Of a DNA stretch of 64,000 nucleotides, positions 7,651-16,564 are shown piece after piece (position 1 is the first letter of the stretch; the number at the start of each line of letters is the position of its first letter). The notes below the pieces were generated by a model. That model made no database searches. It had not been told where the DNA came from and saw nothing but the letters and a program-made list of their open reading frames with translations. The stretch spans positions 1 through 64,000 of the forward strand of contig NZ_JAGSPN010000009.1 in the NCBI RefSeq assembly GCF_018139685.1, written 5' to 3'. A program made the translations under genes and the position numbers. Source of the stretch: Cognatundibacterium luofuense (GTDB taxonomy: Bacteria > Pseudomonadota > Gammaproteobacteria > Burkholderiales > Burkholderiaceae_D).

Positions 7651-8856
7651 TTATTTGATCAGACCCAGTTCACGACCAGCCTGAGCGAAGGCTGCCAGTA
7701 CTTTGTCGAGTTGTTCTTTGGTATGTGCAGCGGACAATTGGGTGCGCACACGTGCCTGACCCATAGGGACAACCGGATAGAAGAAACCAGTCACCAGTAC
7801 GCCCAGTTCATTCAGACGGGCAGCAAAACGTTGTGCCAGAGGCGCATCAAACAGCATGACCGGAACAACCGGATGTGTGCCTGGTTTGATGGTGAAGCCC
7901 AGCGCTTCGATTTCGCGGCGGAAGTAATCAGTATTTTCCTGCAGACGATCACGCAGTTCAGTCGAGCCGGACAGACGCTTCAGTACGGCCAGGGATGCGC
8001 CAGCGATAGAAGGCGCCAGACTGTTGGAGAACAGGTAAGGACGGGATTTCTGACGCAGCGTTTCAATTACTTCTTTACGGCCTGCGGTGAAACCACCCAT
8101 CGCGCCGCCCAGAGCTTTACCCAGTGTGCCTGTGATGATGTCGATACCGCCCATCACATTATGGTGTTCGTGTGTACCACGACCGGTTTTACCCATGAAG
8201 CCGGAAGCATGGCATTCATCGATCATGATCAGTGCGTCATATTTATCAGCCAGTTCAACGATTTTATCCAGTTGGGCAATCGTGCCATCCATGGAGAAGC
8301 AACCGTCAGTCACGATGATGCGGTGACGTTTGTCTTGTGCTGCCTGCAATTGCGTTTCCAGATCAGCCATATCGTTGTGGGTGTAACGGAAGCGGGCTGC
8401 TTTGCACAGACGGATACCGTCAATGATGGAAGCGTGGTTCAGTGCATCAGAAATAATCGCATCGTTTTCGTCGAACAGAGGTTCAAACACGCCGCCGTTG
8501 GCATCGAAAGCAGCTGCATACAGAATACAGTCTTCCACGCCCAGAAATTCAGCAATCGCTTTTTCCAGTTCTTTATGCACAGTTTGCGTGCCGCAGATGA
8601 AACGCACAGAAGATAAGCCGTAGCCGAATTCCTCAGTTGCTTTAATGGCAGCTTGTACTGTTTCTTCTTCGCCGGACAAGCCCAGATAATTGTTCGCACA
8701 CATATTGATCAGCTCACGACCATCAGGAGCGCGCACAACTGCACCCTGACGGGAAGCAATCACACGTTCCGGCTTAAACAAGCCTTGTTCGCGCAACTGG
8801 TCGAGATTTACATTCAGTTTGCTGAAAAATTGTTGTCTGGATGCTTGTGTGCTCAT
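7651..8856 (-). CDS. kbl: Glycine C-acetyltransferase (2-amino-3-ketobutyrate CoA ligase)
   Basis: A 401-residue PLP enzyme of the alpha-oxoamine synthase family, as long as E. coli Kbl. It cleaves 2-amino-3-ketobutyrate with CoA to glycine and acetyl-CoA. Visible motifs are the substrate-loop region NNYLGLSG, the DECHASGFMGKTGRGT segment, and the PLP-lysine motif TLGKALGG near residue 245. A GGAGAC site precedes the ATG. As the promoter-proximal gene of the threonine operon it faces the divergent XRE-cupin regulator across the palindromic operator. Confidence 0.95.
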   Translation of the reverse strand: MSTQASRQQFFSKLNVNLDQLREQGLFKPERVIASRQGAVVRAPDGRELINMCANNYLGLSGEEETVQAAIKATEEFGYGLSSVRFICGTQTVHKELEKAIAEFLGVEDCILYAAAFDANGGVFEPLFDENDAIISDALNHASIIDGIRLCKAARFRYTHNDMADLETQLQAAQDKRHRIIVTDGCFSMDGTIAQLDKIVELADKYDALIMIDECHASGFMGKTGRGTHEHHNVMGGIDIITGTLGKALGGAMGGFTAGRKEVIETLRQKSRPYLFSNSLAPSIAGASLAVLKRLSGSTELRDRLQENTDYFRREIEALGFTIKPGTHPVVPVMLFDAPLAQRFAARLNELGVLVTGFFYPVVPMGQARVRTQLSAAHTKEQLDKVLAAFAQAGRELGLIK

Positions 8857-8935
8857 GTTTGTCTCCGTCGGGTCTGCTGTTTGCGGGTTGTGCTGCTAAA
8901 CTGTGGGTTTAGCAATTGTTCAAAATTCAGAAAAA

Positions 8936-8969
8936 TTCGATATGTGGAACAAAAGTTCGATATATCGAA
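8936..8969. promoter_or_regulatory. Paired palindromic operator between kbl and the XRE-cupin regulator gene
   Basis: TTCGATATATCGAA at 8956-8969 is a perfect 14-bp palindrome. A related, partly degenerate copy TTCGATATGTGGAA starts exactly 20 bp earlier, at 8936. TTGTTC (8916-8921) and GAACAA (8947-8952) form a further inverted pair around the first copy. Two sites two helical turns apart suit cooperative binding by a dimeric XRE repressor. Binding is inferred. Confidence 0.65.
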
Positions 8970-9004
8970 TATTAAACCGCCTTTTTTAGTGGTGCAATAT
9001 CCTT

Positions 9005-9577
9005 ATGAAAAAAATTCTGCCTAACACGCCGCCGGAAGTCGGCGCCACGCTGCAGAAAATGCGGCTGGAGCGCGGGCTGACACTGGAAGACTTATCCCGT
9101 ACCGCCGGTGTGTCCAAATCCATGCTGTCTCAGATCGAGCGTGAAAAAGCCAATCCGACGATTGCTGTTGCATGGCGGCTGGCCAATGCGCTTGGCGTCA
9201 GTATGGCGGAACTCCTGTCATCAGAAGGCCCGGCACCGGACCCGATCCGCTTGCTGGAATCCCATGAGACACCGACGCTGCCGGGTGAGCATGCAGGCTA
9301 TGTACTCAGGATACTCGGTCCGATGGAACTTGCAGGATCTTATGAATGGTATGAGCTGACGCTGGCACCTGGCGGCGCACTGGTGTCAAATTCTCACGAT
9401 CCGGGTGCGCATGAACATCTGACTGTGCTGAACGGCAGCGTGGAAGTGGAAGTGGACGGCGTGAAAAAGAAAGTCAAAGTCGGTGCCACCGCGCGTTATG
9501 ACGCGGATAAAAACCATGCGATCCGCAATATTGGTAAGAGCGAGGCAAAAGCCTTGCTGGTTGTGATCCATCGCTGA
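9005..9577 (+). CDS. XRE-family regulator with C-terminal cupin domain
   Basis: A 190-residue regulator with an N-terminal lambda-type helix-turn-helix (about residues 12-66, including LTLEDLSRTAGVSKSMLSQI) and a C-terminal cupin sensor domain (about 110-185, with HDPGAHEHLTVLNGSVEV). This architecture is common for local regulators that sense small metabolites. It is divergent from kbl-tdh-sdaA, so it most likely controls threonine/serine catabolism through the TTCGATATATCGAA site 36 bp before its own start, and also itself. The next molybdoenzyme gene is co-directional and only 25 bp away, so some co-transcription is possible. Confidence 0.88.
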   Translation: MKKILPNTPPEVGATLQKMRLERGLTLEDLSRTAGVSKSMLSQIEREKANPTIAVAWRLANALGVSMAELLSSEGPAPDPIRLLESHETPTLPGEHAGYVLRILGPMELAGSYEWYELTLAPGGALVSNSHDPGAHEHLTVLNGSVEVEVDGVKKKVKVGATARYDADKNHAIRNIGKSEAKALLVVIHR

Positions 9578-9602
9578 GTTGTTTAAAGAACGGGAAGTTG
9601 TG

Positions 9603-11909
9603 ATGAGCAAATCTGTGGTCAAAGTATATAAACGTCCTGCCGGTGGCTGGGGTGCGCTGAAAAGTGTGGCTTCGCAAATTATGGGGCAGGGCAATCCGGC
9701 AAAAGGTGTTATGACTTTATTGTCTGCCAATCAGCCGGATGGTTTTGACTGTCCGGGCTGTGCCTGGCCGGATGCGAATCACCGCTCCACGTTTGAGTTT
9801 TGTGAAAACGGCGCTAAAGCAGTTGCGGCTGAATCCACATCGCGCCGCGTCACCAATAATCTGTTTGAACGTTTTACTGTGACGGAACTGAATGCGCAAA
9901 CCGATTACTGGTTAGAAGATCAGGGCAGGCTGACTGAGCCTATGCGTTACGACGCGGACAGCGACCGCTACGTTCCGGTCAGCTGGGATGCTGCATTTGA
10001 CGACATCGGTGCGCAGTTACGCGCTTTGCCATCGCCGGATGATGCAATTTTTTATACATCAGGCCGCACCAGCAACGAAGCCGCTTTTCTGTATCAGTTA
10101 TTTGTCCGTGAATTCGGTACGAATAATTTTCCGGATTGCTCAAATATGTGTCATGAGCCTTCCGGTACCGCGATGCGCGAATCCGTCGGCATCGGCAAGG
10201 GCACCGTGACCTTGCAGGATTTTGAACAGACAGATGCGATTTTTATCTTCGGACAAAATCCGGGCACTAATCATCCGCGCATGCTGGGTGAGTTACGTGC
10301 CGCTGCCAAGCGTGGTGCCGTGATTATCAGTTTCAATCCGCTGCGTGAGCGCGGTCTGGAAAAATTCCAGAATCCGCAGGACATCCGCGAAATGCTGGCG
10401 GGTGAAGCAACGGATATTTCCACCTCGTATTATCAGCTGACCATCGGCGGTGATCTGGCTGCAGTAAAAGGCATGATCAAGCATGTGCTGGAGCAGGATG
10501 CGCTGGCGGTAGCACAGGGACAGGCCAGTCTGCTGGATCACGCATTTATTGCGGAACACACCAGCGGTTTTGAAGCCTTGCAGCAGGATGTGGCGCAGGA
10601 ATCCTGGGAAACACTAAGCGCGCAATCGGGTTTGTCGGAAGCGCAGATCCGTGCTGCCGCTGCCAGTTATCTGAAAGCAGAGCGCGTTATTGCTTGCTGG
10701 GGCATGGGCATTACTCAGCACCAGTATTCAGTGGCGACGATACAAATGATCACGAATCTGCTGTTGCTGCGCGGCCATATCGGCCGTCCCGGTGCCGGAT
10801 TATGTCCGGTGCGCGGGCATAGCAATGTGCAGGGCGACCGCACCATGGGTATCCATGAAAAACCGGCACCTGCATTGCTGAAAAAAATTGAGCAGGTATT
10901 TGGTTTTGCCGTACCGCGCCACAACGGTTATGACACTGTCGGTGCGATTGAAGCGATGCGTGATCAGCCCGGTAAAGTATTTTTTGCGATGGGTGGCAAT
11001 TTTGCCGCTGCGACGCCGGATACCGCAGAAACTTACCGCGCCCTGAAAAACTGCGCCCTGACCGTGCATGTGACCACCAAGCTGAACCGCAGCCATTTGA
11101 TTCACGGAAAATCTGCTTACATTCTGCCTTGTCTCGGACGTACCGAGATTGATGTGCAGGAAAGTGGCCCGCAGGCAGTCACCGTGGAAGATTCTATGAG
11201 TATGGTGCATTTATCGACTGGTATGAATGCACCGGCTTCGGAGCAGTTATTGTCCGAACCCATGATCATTGCGCGTTTAGCGGTGGCGACTCTGGGCGAG
11301 CGCAGCAAAATCAACTGGCTGCATATGGTGGCGGATTACGATCGTATCCGCGACGCGATTGCAAACGTGTTTGAAGACTTCGCTGACTTTAATCAGCGGG
11401 TGCGGTTGCCGGGTGGCTTCCATTTGCGCAACAGCGCACGTTTGCGTGAATGGCGTACCGCAACCGGCAAAGCGCGTTTCATGCCGTTTGCGATTCCGCA
11501 GTCAATGACGCAGAAGTTATCGGAGCAGTACGCAGAAAACCTGTTCACGCTGGCAACGGTGCGTTCGCACGATCAGTACAACACCACCATCTACGGCATG
11601 AATGACCGTTACCGTGGTGTGTTTGGTGAACGCCGCGTGCTGTTCATTTGTGCAGACGATCTGAAAATGCTGAATATGCAGGCTGGTGAATGGGTCGATA
11701 TTCAAAGCGTCGGCGAAGATAATGTGACCCGTGAAGCACAGCGCTTTTTGCTGGTGGAATATGCGATTCCGCGCGGTTGTCTGGCAGCGTATTTTCCGGA
11801 AACCAACGGACTGGTGCCGCTCGGCAGTTTCGCCGATCGTGCGCGTACACCGACATCCAAAGCGATTCCGGTGCGTCTGCGCAAACACCTTGCCATGAAG
11901 GCAGGCTGA
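9603..11909 (+). CDS. FdhF/YdeP-family molybdopterin oxidoreductase
   Basis: About 768 residues, matching the YdeP-like branch of the DMSO reductase superfamily in length and motifs (DGFDCPGCAWPDANH near the N-terminus; FPDCSNMCHEPSG; WGMGITQHQYS; PGAGLCPVRGHSNVQGDRTMG). It binds bis-MGD molybdenum and is probably cytoplasmic, with no Tat signal. The substrate is not known; E. coli YdeP is linked to acid resistance. The ATG at 9603 with a GGGAAG site is preferred to the longer frame from 9579. The fdhD-type maturation gene lies two genes downstream, supporting a formate-dehydrogenase-like cofactor. Confidence 0.88.
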   Translation: MSKSVVKVYKRPAGGWGALKSVASQIMGQGNPAKGVMTLLSANQPDGFDCPGCAWPDANHRSTFEFCENGAKAVAAESTSRRVTNNLFERFTVTELNAQTDYWLEDQGRLTEPMRYDADSDRYVPVSWDAAFDDIGAQLRALPSPDDAIFYTSGRTSNEAAFLYQLFVREFGTNNFPDCSNMCHEPSGTAMRESVGIGKGTVTLQDFEQTDAIFIFGQNPGTNHPRMLGELRAAAKRGAVIISFNPLRERGLEKFQNPQDIREMLAGEATDISTSYYQLTIGGDLAAVKGMIKHVLEQDALAVAQGQASLLDHAFIAEHTSGFEALQQDVAQESWETLSAQSGLSEAQIRAAAASYLKAERVIACWGMGITQHQYSVATIQMITNLLLLRGHIGRPGAGLCPVRGHSNVQGDRTMGIHEKPAPALLKKIEQVFGFAVPRHNGYDTVGAIEAMRDQPGKVFFAMGGNFAAATPDTAETYRALKNCALTVHVTTKLNRSHLIHGKSAYILPCLGRTEIDVQESGPQAVTVEDSMSMVHLSTGMNAPASEQLLSEPMIIARLAVATLGERSKINWLHMVADYDRIRDAIANVFEDFADFNQRVRLPGGFHLRNSARLREWRTATGKARFMPFAIPQSMTQKLSEQYAENLFTLATVRSHDQYNTTIYGMNDRYRGVFGERRVLFICADDLKMLNMQAGEWVDIQSVGEDNVTREAQRFLLVEYAIPRGCLAAYFPETNGLVPLGSFADRARTPTSKAIPVRLRKHLAMKAG

Positions 11910-11913
11910 ACGT

Positions 11914-12192
11914 GTGGATAGCGCCGTGAATAACACAGACCAGGGTCAGTGGGAACTGGCCGGACAAATCTTAAGCGCACTGGCAGAAGCCGCAGAGCCG
12001 GTATCTGCCATTCGTTTAGCCAAGCGTCTGGGAACAGGGCAGAGCAGTCTGCTGCGTTGCCTGAATCTGATTGGTGAACCGCCGTTCGCTGCAACGGATG
12101 CGCTGGGCTGGGTTGCGCAAGTGCAGGACGGCGAAAGGCTGATGCTGAGCCTGACTCCGGCGGGACTGGCAGCGCTGGAGCAACTGGCGTGA
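11914..12192 (+). CDS. Small winged-helix-like protein between the molybdoenzyme gene and fdhD
   Basis: 92 residues from a GTG start four bases after the molybdoenzyme stop. The pattern of helices ending in LAKRLGTGQSSLLRCLNLI followed by a beta-wing (DGERLMLSLTPAGLAAL) suggests a winged helix-turn-helix of the MarR/ArsR type, reduced to one domain. Its stop overlaps the fdhD start by four bases, implying translational coupling. It may regulate the cluster or assist maturation; neither is shown by sequence. Confidence 0.7.
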   Translation: MDSAVNNTDQGQWELAGQILSALAEAAEPVSAIRLAKRLGTGQSSLLRCLNLIGEPPFAATDALGWVAQVQDGERLMLSLTPAGLAALEQLA

Positions 12193-13046
12193 GTAAGGAT
12201 CTGGCACCGCAAGCAGTGCCTGATACTGCATTGCAGCCAGCGGAGCAGTCCGCAGCACAACAACAAACCGTCACTCGCTACCGCGCAGGCCAACCAGCCA
12301 ACAGCGTGCAGGACTGGCTGGCGCAGGAAGTACCGGTTGCGATGGTGTACAACGGCATTTCACATGCAGTGATGATGGCGAGCCCCACCGATCTGGACGA
12401 TTTCGGGCGCGGCTTTTCGCTGGCGGAAGGCATTGTCGATCATGCCGGACAAATCTATGATCTGGACATAAAACACACTGAAGAAGGCATTGCGCTGCAT
12501 ATAACGATTGCCAGCGCAGCTTTTGACCGGCTGAAACAAAAGCGCCGCAGTCTGACCGGACGCACCGGTTGCGGCGTGTGCGGGACGGAAAGTCTGGCGA
12601 TGCTGGCGCAGCAAGTGCCGCCGCCAGTGCAGGGTGCAGATGTCTCACTGCAAGCATTGCTGCAGGCGTTGCAAGCCTTGCCTGAACAACAATCCATCAA
12701 TCAGCTGACCGGCGGCTTACACGCCGCCGCATTTGCCGATGCCGCCGGAAACCTGCTGCTGGTGCGCGAAGACGTCGGCCGCCACAACGCACTCGATAAA
12801 CTGATCGGCGCACTGCAAAGCCTGCCTGCGGACATACGCAGTCAGGGCATGGTGCTGATGACTTCACGTGCCAGTTACGAACTGATCGTCAAAACCTGCC
12901 GCGCCGGTATCCCGACACTGGCTTGTGTTTCCGCACCAACCACGCTGGCCGTGCAACTGGCACAGCAAAGCGGACTTTGTCTGGTCGGATTTGCCCGTGG
13001 TCAGGCTTGTGTTGTTTATGCGAATGCAGAGCGCTTTTGTGATTAA
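12189..13046 (+). CDS. fdhD: Formate dehydrogenase accessory sulfurtransferase FdhD
   Basis: 285 residues. FdhD passes sulfur from a cysteine desulfurase to the molybdenum cofactor of formate-dehydrogenase-type enzymes. The functional CxxC is seen as GCGVCG (Cys128 and Cys131), and the family motifs GFSLAEGI, LTGGLHAAAF, REDVGRHNALDKLIG and SRASYELIVK are intact. It starts at GTG overlapping the preceding stop (GTGA). Being in the same operon as the YdeP-like enzyme suggests that enzyme is its client. Confidence 0.95.
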   Translation: MSKDLAPQAVPDTALQPAEQSAAQQQTVTRYRAGQPANSVQDWLAQEVPVAMVYNGISHAVMMASPTDLDDFGRGFSLAEGIVDHAGQIYDLDIKHTEEGIALHITIASAAFDRLKQKRRSLTGRTGCGVCGTESLAMLAQQVPPPVQGADVSLQALLQALQALPEQQSINQLTGGLHAAAFADAAGNLLLVREDVGRHNALDKLIGALQSLPADIRSQGMVLMTSRASYELIVKTCRAGIPTLACVSAPTTLAVQLAQQSGLCLVGFARGQACVVYANAERFCD

Positions 13047-13149
13047 TGGATGCTTTAAGCAGATCGTATCAATACAAACTGAGCGGTAAAAATGTAACTT
13101 AAAGCAAGGTTTTGGGGCGATCTGTGATCGCATCGCTGGTAACAGAATT

Positions 13150-13340
13150 GACTTTTTGCGGGCCGCGATATGTATCGATCCTTCGGTCAGGAACTGCTGA
13201 GATAGTTACGACAATGTACTGTCGAGATGGCTAAGAGCTTATATAAGACCACGCTGATTAAGTTAGCGTGCGTCGATGATGTGGCAAACTGCGGAACTGG
13301 TAACGCTGAAGTGGGTGATGTGGTTCAATCACTACCGCCA
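13150..13340 (+). pseudogene. Relic of an IS3-family transposase (OrfB C-terminal part)
   Basis: In the 459-bp gap after fdhD, three consecutive segments in changing frames read like the end of an IS3 OrfB integrase: IDPSV...DSYDNVL (13174-13221, with an in-frame TGA at 13198), then EMAKSLYKTTLI (from 13224, shifted frame), then ELVTLKWVMWFNHYR (13294-13338, shifted again). The usual sequence is GIEPSVGSVGDSYDNALAE, then NGLYKAELIH, then ELATLEWVDWFNHHR. Both frameshifts and the stop show decay. No terminal inverted repeats were found; the rest of the gap holds nothing I recognise. Confidence 0.75.
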
Positions 13341-13505
13341 AAACGGAGGCGATCGTTCACATCATCCCTGTTGGAGTGACGGCTAAGTATTGTTAATAAC
13401 TTTCTGGTTAAACCATGCTGGACTGACGCATACAACAAGTTTCTCGAAAATTCGGAACGGATCAAACACAGTGCCGGGTTGATTCTTGCTTTGATAAATC
13501 TTATG

Positions 13506-14312
13506 TTATTTGGATGCATCCAAATTCAAGCTTTGAAACAAGCTGGTCACAATGTCCATTTGATCGAGAATGCGTTCACTCGTAGTGGCAACGGTCGTTG
13601 CAAGTAATTGGCTGTTTTTTTCGCCTTGCTGTTGAATCGCATAATCGAAATACACCCATTGTTGCTGGGCTAACTTAATTTCGTCATTCAGGCGGCGCTG
13701 AGAGAGGCTACTCTTTTCTAACGCATCCATATTCAACAAAAATTCTTTACGCAAGGAAGCCAATTCCTTGGCAATCTCCGGATTGTTCAACTTCCACTGT
13801 TGCGCCTGATAGAGTTTTGCCATGCGTTGGGATAGCATGCGTTGTCGGCCTGCAATGTTCACAAGTTGTGCGCTCTTGCTATTGGCCTGAAGCTCAAATC
13901 GTTTCGTTACATCTTCGGTAGCGAGCAAAAGTTGATCACTCAACTTTAAAATTTCCTGCGCATCCCCGGTATTGGGCGCACGACCGATCAATAAGTCTTT
14001 ATAGGCCAGCCACTGCTTCTCAATCTGTAGAAGCTGGGTCTTAATCTCGGTGGTTGGCGCGTACGATTTAAGTTCAATCAGTTGTTTATCAAAACTGGCG
14101 ATCGAACTATCGAAAATTTTACGAGAATGCTCGACATCAACCTTCAGCCCCAATTGCAAGTAAGCCTTAGCAATTCGTTGCGATAGCATACGCAGGCGAC
14201 CAGACTTATTGATGGCATCACTTTGACTCTGAATTTCAGAAAAGCAAGGTGTGGAAAACAAAAAAGCCCCGCAAAAAGAGACACTTGTCAATAAAAGCGT
14301 ACGCCGGTCCAT
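13506..14312 (-). CDS. Periplasmic protein with two PilJ/NarX-type sensor domains
   Basis: 268 residues: a signal peptide (to about TPCFSE, residue 25) and two repeats of the type IV pili methyl-accepting transducer N-terminal domain. Each repeat opens with the same motif: INKSGRLRMLSQRIAK (residues 34-49) and VNIAGRQRMLSQRMAK (151-166), which resembles the nitrate-binding P-box of NarX. The remainder is helical. No transmembrane helix follows and there is no HAMP, kinase or chemoreceptor module, so it is a free periplasmic binding protein or partner. It is isolated between an IS3 relic and thrC. Confidence 0.8.
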   Translation of the reverse strand: MDRRTLLLTSVSFCGAFLFSTPCFSEIQSQSDAINKSGRLRMLSQRIAKAYLQLGLKVDVEHSRKIFDSSIASFDKQLIELKSYAPTTEIKTQLLQIEKQWLAYKDLLIGRAPNTGDAQEILKLSDQLLLATEDVTKRFELQANSKSAQLVNIAGRQRMLSQRMAKLYQAQQWKLNNPEIAKELASLRKEFLLNMDALEKSSLSQRRLNDEIKLAQQQWVYFDYAIQQQGEKNSQLLATTVATTSERILDQMDIVTSLFQSLNLDASK

Positions 14313-14469
14313 ATGCAGTCACCCGTAACAATGAGGATAAGCCGATATCATGCAGTCGTAGCTCACAATCATAAATTGTGATTTCGAACTAGAGCAGGAA
14401 AATTGAAGAACTAGTTCTTATGGTTAAGTGAGTTGCCCGGCATAGATAACAAAGCATCGGTCTCAGGAG

Positions 14470-14589
14470 ATGGATCAGGCTGAAAAGACGGAAGATGCAC
14501 AACCTGAGTTTTGTGGTTTAACGTTCGGCATTTCTGATGATGACTTTCCGGAGATTAATTTTGATGCCTTCGGTAACAAAAGCTCATAA
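14470..14589 (+). CDS. Possible small ORF of 39 residues in the gap before thrC
   Basis: ATG at 14470, overlapping a CAGGAG sequence, opens an acidic 39-residue frame (MDQAEKTEDAQPEFCGL... ending NKSS). It lies in the 515-bp region between the double-sensor gene and thrC, which otherwise shows an inverted repeat TCACAAT/ATTGTGA near 14362-14382 and the thrC promoter. No family is recognised and the ribosome-site spacing is poor, so this may be chance. Confidence 0.2.
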   Translation: MDQAEKTEDAQPEFCGLTFGISDDDFPEINFDAFGNKSS

Positions 14590-14757
14590 AACGTCAATCA
14601 AGTTTGTACCGGAGGTTGAGACTGGCAGTGTGCACTAAACCGCCATTTCGGCGAATTTGCGCCAGCTGGATTGCTCCCTTCCATACACCACACATTCGCG
14701 ATTAATTGATGCTTTGAATGAATCGTGGATATATCTGACATTGCGTGAATAAGTGGC

Positions 14758-14785
14758 TTGGCAAGGCGGGTTTGGGCGATATAAT
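14758..14785 (+). promoter_or_regulatory. Sigma-70 type promoter of thrC
   Basis: TTGGCA (14758-14763) and TATAAT (14780-14785) are separated by 16 bp. Transcription would begin near 14792, giving a short leader before the ATG at 14828. This excludes the longer thrC frame that would begin at 14753. Confidence 0.65.
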
Positions 14786-14827
14786 GAGGCGCAATTCCTC
14801 TCGCTAACCTCCTGTTTCTGCTCACTT

Positions 14828-16288
14828 ATGCAATACGCTTCCACACGCGGGCATGCCCCGCAGCAAACTTTCTCTCAGATCCTGTTAGGCGGCCTCGCAT
14901 CGGATGGCGGCTTATTTTTGCCAACTATTTATCCGCAAGTCAGCGGTGAAGAACTGAATGCCTGGCGCGGCTTGTCGTATGCCGATCTGGCGTTTGAAAT
15001 TCTGAAGAAATTTGCGACCGATATTCCGGAAGCTGATTTGCGTGAGATTACGCGCAAAACCTATACCGCCGACGTCTACAAAAATGCACGTGCCGGTGAA
15101 GATGCGGCGCAGATCACACCGCTGCGCACGCTGGAAAACAATGCGGAGCGCCATCTGGTATTGCAGGCCTTGTCGAACGGCCCGACGCTGGCATTCAAGG
15201 ATATGGCGATGCAATTGCTCGGCAATCTGTTTGAATATGCGCTGGCGAAAGAGCTGGCAGAGCTGAATATTTTCGGCGCAACCTCCGGTGATACCGGCAG
15301 CGCTGCGGAATACGCGATGCGCGGCAAACGCGGTATCCGTGTGTTCATGCTGTCGCCGCACCAGAAAATGAGTGCCTTCCAGACTGCACAAATGTTCAGC
15401 CTGCAAGATCCGAATATCCTGAATATTGCGGTACAGGGCGTATTCGATGATTGTCAGGATCTGGTGAAAGCCGTGTCCAACGATCTGGCATTCAAGCAGC
15501 AGCAGAAAATCGGCACCGTCAATTCGATCAACTGGGCGCGGGTGGTGGCGCAGGTTGTGTATTACTTCCGTGGTTATCTGAGCGCTACGACGGACAATGC
15601 GCAGAAAGTGTCGTTCACTGTGCCATCCGGTAATTTCGGCAATATCTGCGCCGGCCATATCGCCCGTATGATGGGCTTGCCGGTTGATCAGCTGGTGGTG
15701 GCGACCAATGAAAATGATGTGCTGGATGAGTTTTTCCGTACCGGCATTTACCGTGTGCGCGCATCGGCCGAAACCTGGCATACCACCAGCCCGTCGATGG
15801 ATATTTCCAAAGCCTCGAATTTCGAACGTTTCATTTTTGATTTGTTAGACCGCGATGCAGAGCGTGTGCGTAAGCTGTTTGCCCAAGTGGAAAGCCGTGG
15901 CGGCTTTGATTTGTCCGGCGGCGAAGGCAGCGATGGCGATGAATTCCGTAAAGTGGCGGCGTTTGGTTTTGTATCCGGTAAATCGGTGCATGCCGACCGT
16001 ATCAACACCATCCGTCAGGTGCAGGCGAATTACGGCATTACGGTCGATACCCATACCGCCGACGGCATCAAAGTCGCGCTGGAACATGCAAAATCCGGCG
16101 TGCCGATGATCGTGCTGGAAACCGCGTTGCCAGCAAAATTCAATGAAACCATCCGCGAAGCGCTGGGCCACGATGCAGAGCGTCCGTCCGGTTTTGAAAA
16201 CATCGAAGCCTTGCCGCAACGTTTTGTGGTGATGCCAGCCGATGTGCAGGCGATGAAGGATTACATCCGTCAGCATACCGGCTTGTAA
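14828..16288 (+). CDS. thrC: Threonine synthase
   Basis: A 486-residue PLP enzyme converting O-phosphohomoserine to threonine. It begins MQYASTRG and has the PLP-lysine motif GPTLAFKDMAMQ (Lys124), the substrate motif ATSGDTGSAAEYAM and the phosphate-binding VPSGNFGN. It belongs to the longer, E. coli/yeast-like class. In many Burkholderiales thrC follows hom; here hom is not adjacent, and the upstream neighbours are a sensor protein gene and an IS3 relic, so the gene is driven by its own promoter. A strong terminator follows. Confidence 0.95.
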   Translation: MQYASTRGHAPQQTFSQILLGGLASDGGLFLPTIYPQVSGEELNAWRGLSYADLAFEILKKFATDIPEADLREITRKTYTADVYKNARAGEDAAQITPLRTLENNAERHLVLQALSNGPTLAFKDMAMQLLGNLFEYALAKELAELNIFGATSGDTGSAAEYAMRGKRGIRVFMLSPHQKMSAFQTAQMFSLQDPNILNIAVQGVFDDCQDLVKAVSNDLAFKQQQKIGTVNSINWARVVAQVVYYFRGYLSATTDNAQKVSFTVPSGNFGNICAGHIARMMGLPVDQLVVATNENDVLDEFFRTGIYRVRASAETWHTTSPSMDISKASNFERFIFDLLDRDAERVRKLFAQVESRGGFDLSGGEGSDGDEFRKVAAFGFVSGKSVHADRINTIRQVQANYGITVDTHTADGIKVALEHAKSGVPMIVLETALPAKFNETIREALGHDAERPSGFENIEALPQRFVVMPADVQAMKDYIRQHTGL

Positions 16289-16341
16289 TCGCAGTATGCA
16301 CCGCCTGCGCAGCAAGGTCTGCGCCAGCAGTCAGCAAGCAT

Positions 16342-16372
16342 GGCCCGCCCTGATACGGCGGGCCGTTTTTTT
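16342..16372 (+). terminator. Intrinsic terminator after thrC
   Basis: GGCCCGCC / GGCGGGCC, 8-bp perfect stem with a short loop, followed by GT and a run of seven T residues. Confidence 0.9.
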
Positions 16373-16390
16373 ACCCGCTACGATCAGGGG

Positions 16391-16491
16391 ATTCTGCAGA
16401 AATCGTCATTTCCGTTTTCCGGAGCGCCAGACTTTCTGCCGACGACAGCGGGATTGCTGTGCTGCACACCGCATTTGTGTCGTTTTTTAGG
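16391..16491 (+). repeat. Short interspersed repeat, copy A
   Basis: About 100 bp, aligned without gaps to copy B (17480-17580) at roughly 80% identity by eye. It has a box near each end (CGTCATTT at 16404, CCGCATTT at 16469, 65 bp apart) and an internal hairpin ACAGCG-GGAT-TGCTGT (16445-16460), in which one C-G pair of copy B is a G-U pair. It sits between the thrC terminator and a frameshifted small gene. Confidence 0.7.
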
Positions 16492-16564
16492 AATTCATAT
16501 ATTAATTGATGGGATCATGGAATTGTTAAAAAATTAAATTATTCAATCCAGAGAGTAAAAAACG

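Noticed and set aside
13380-13500. Terminal inverted repeats bounding the IS3 relic
   Set aside because: No matching pair of ends could be found on either side of the decayed transposase segments.
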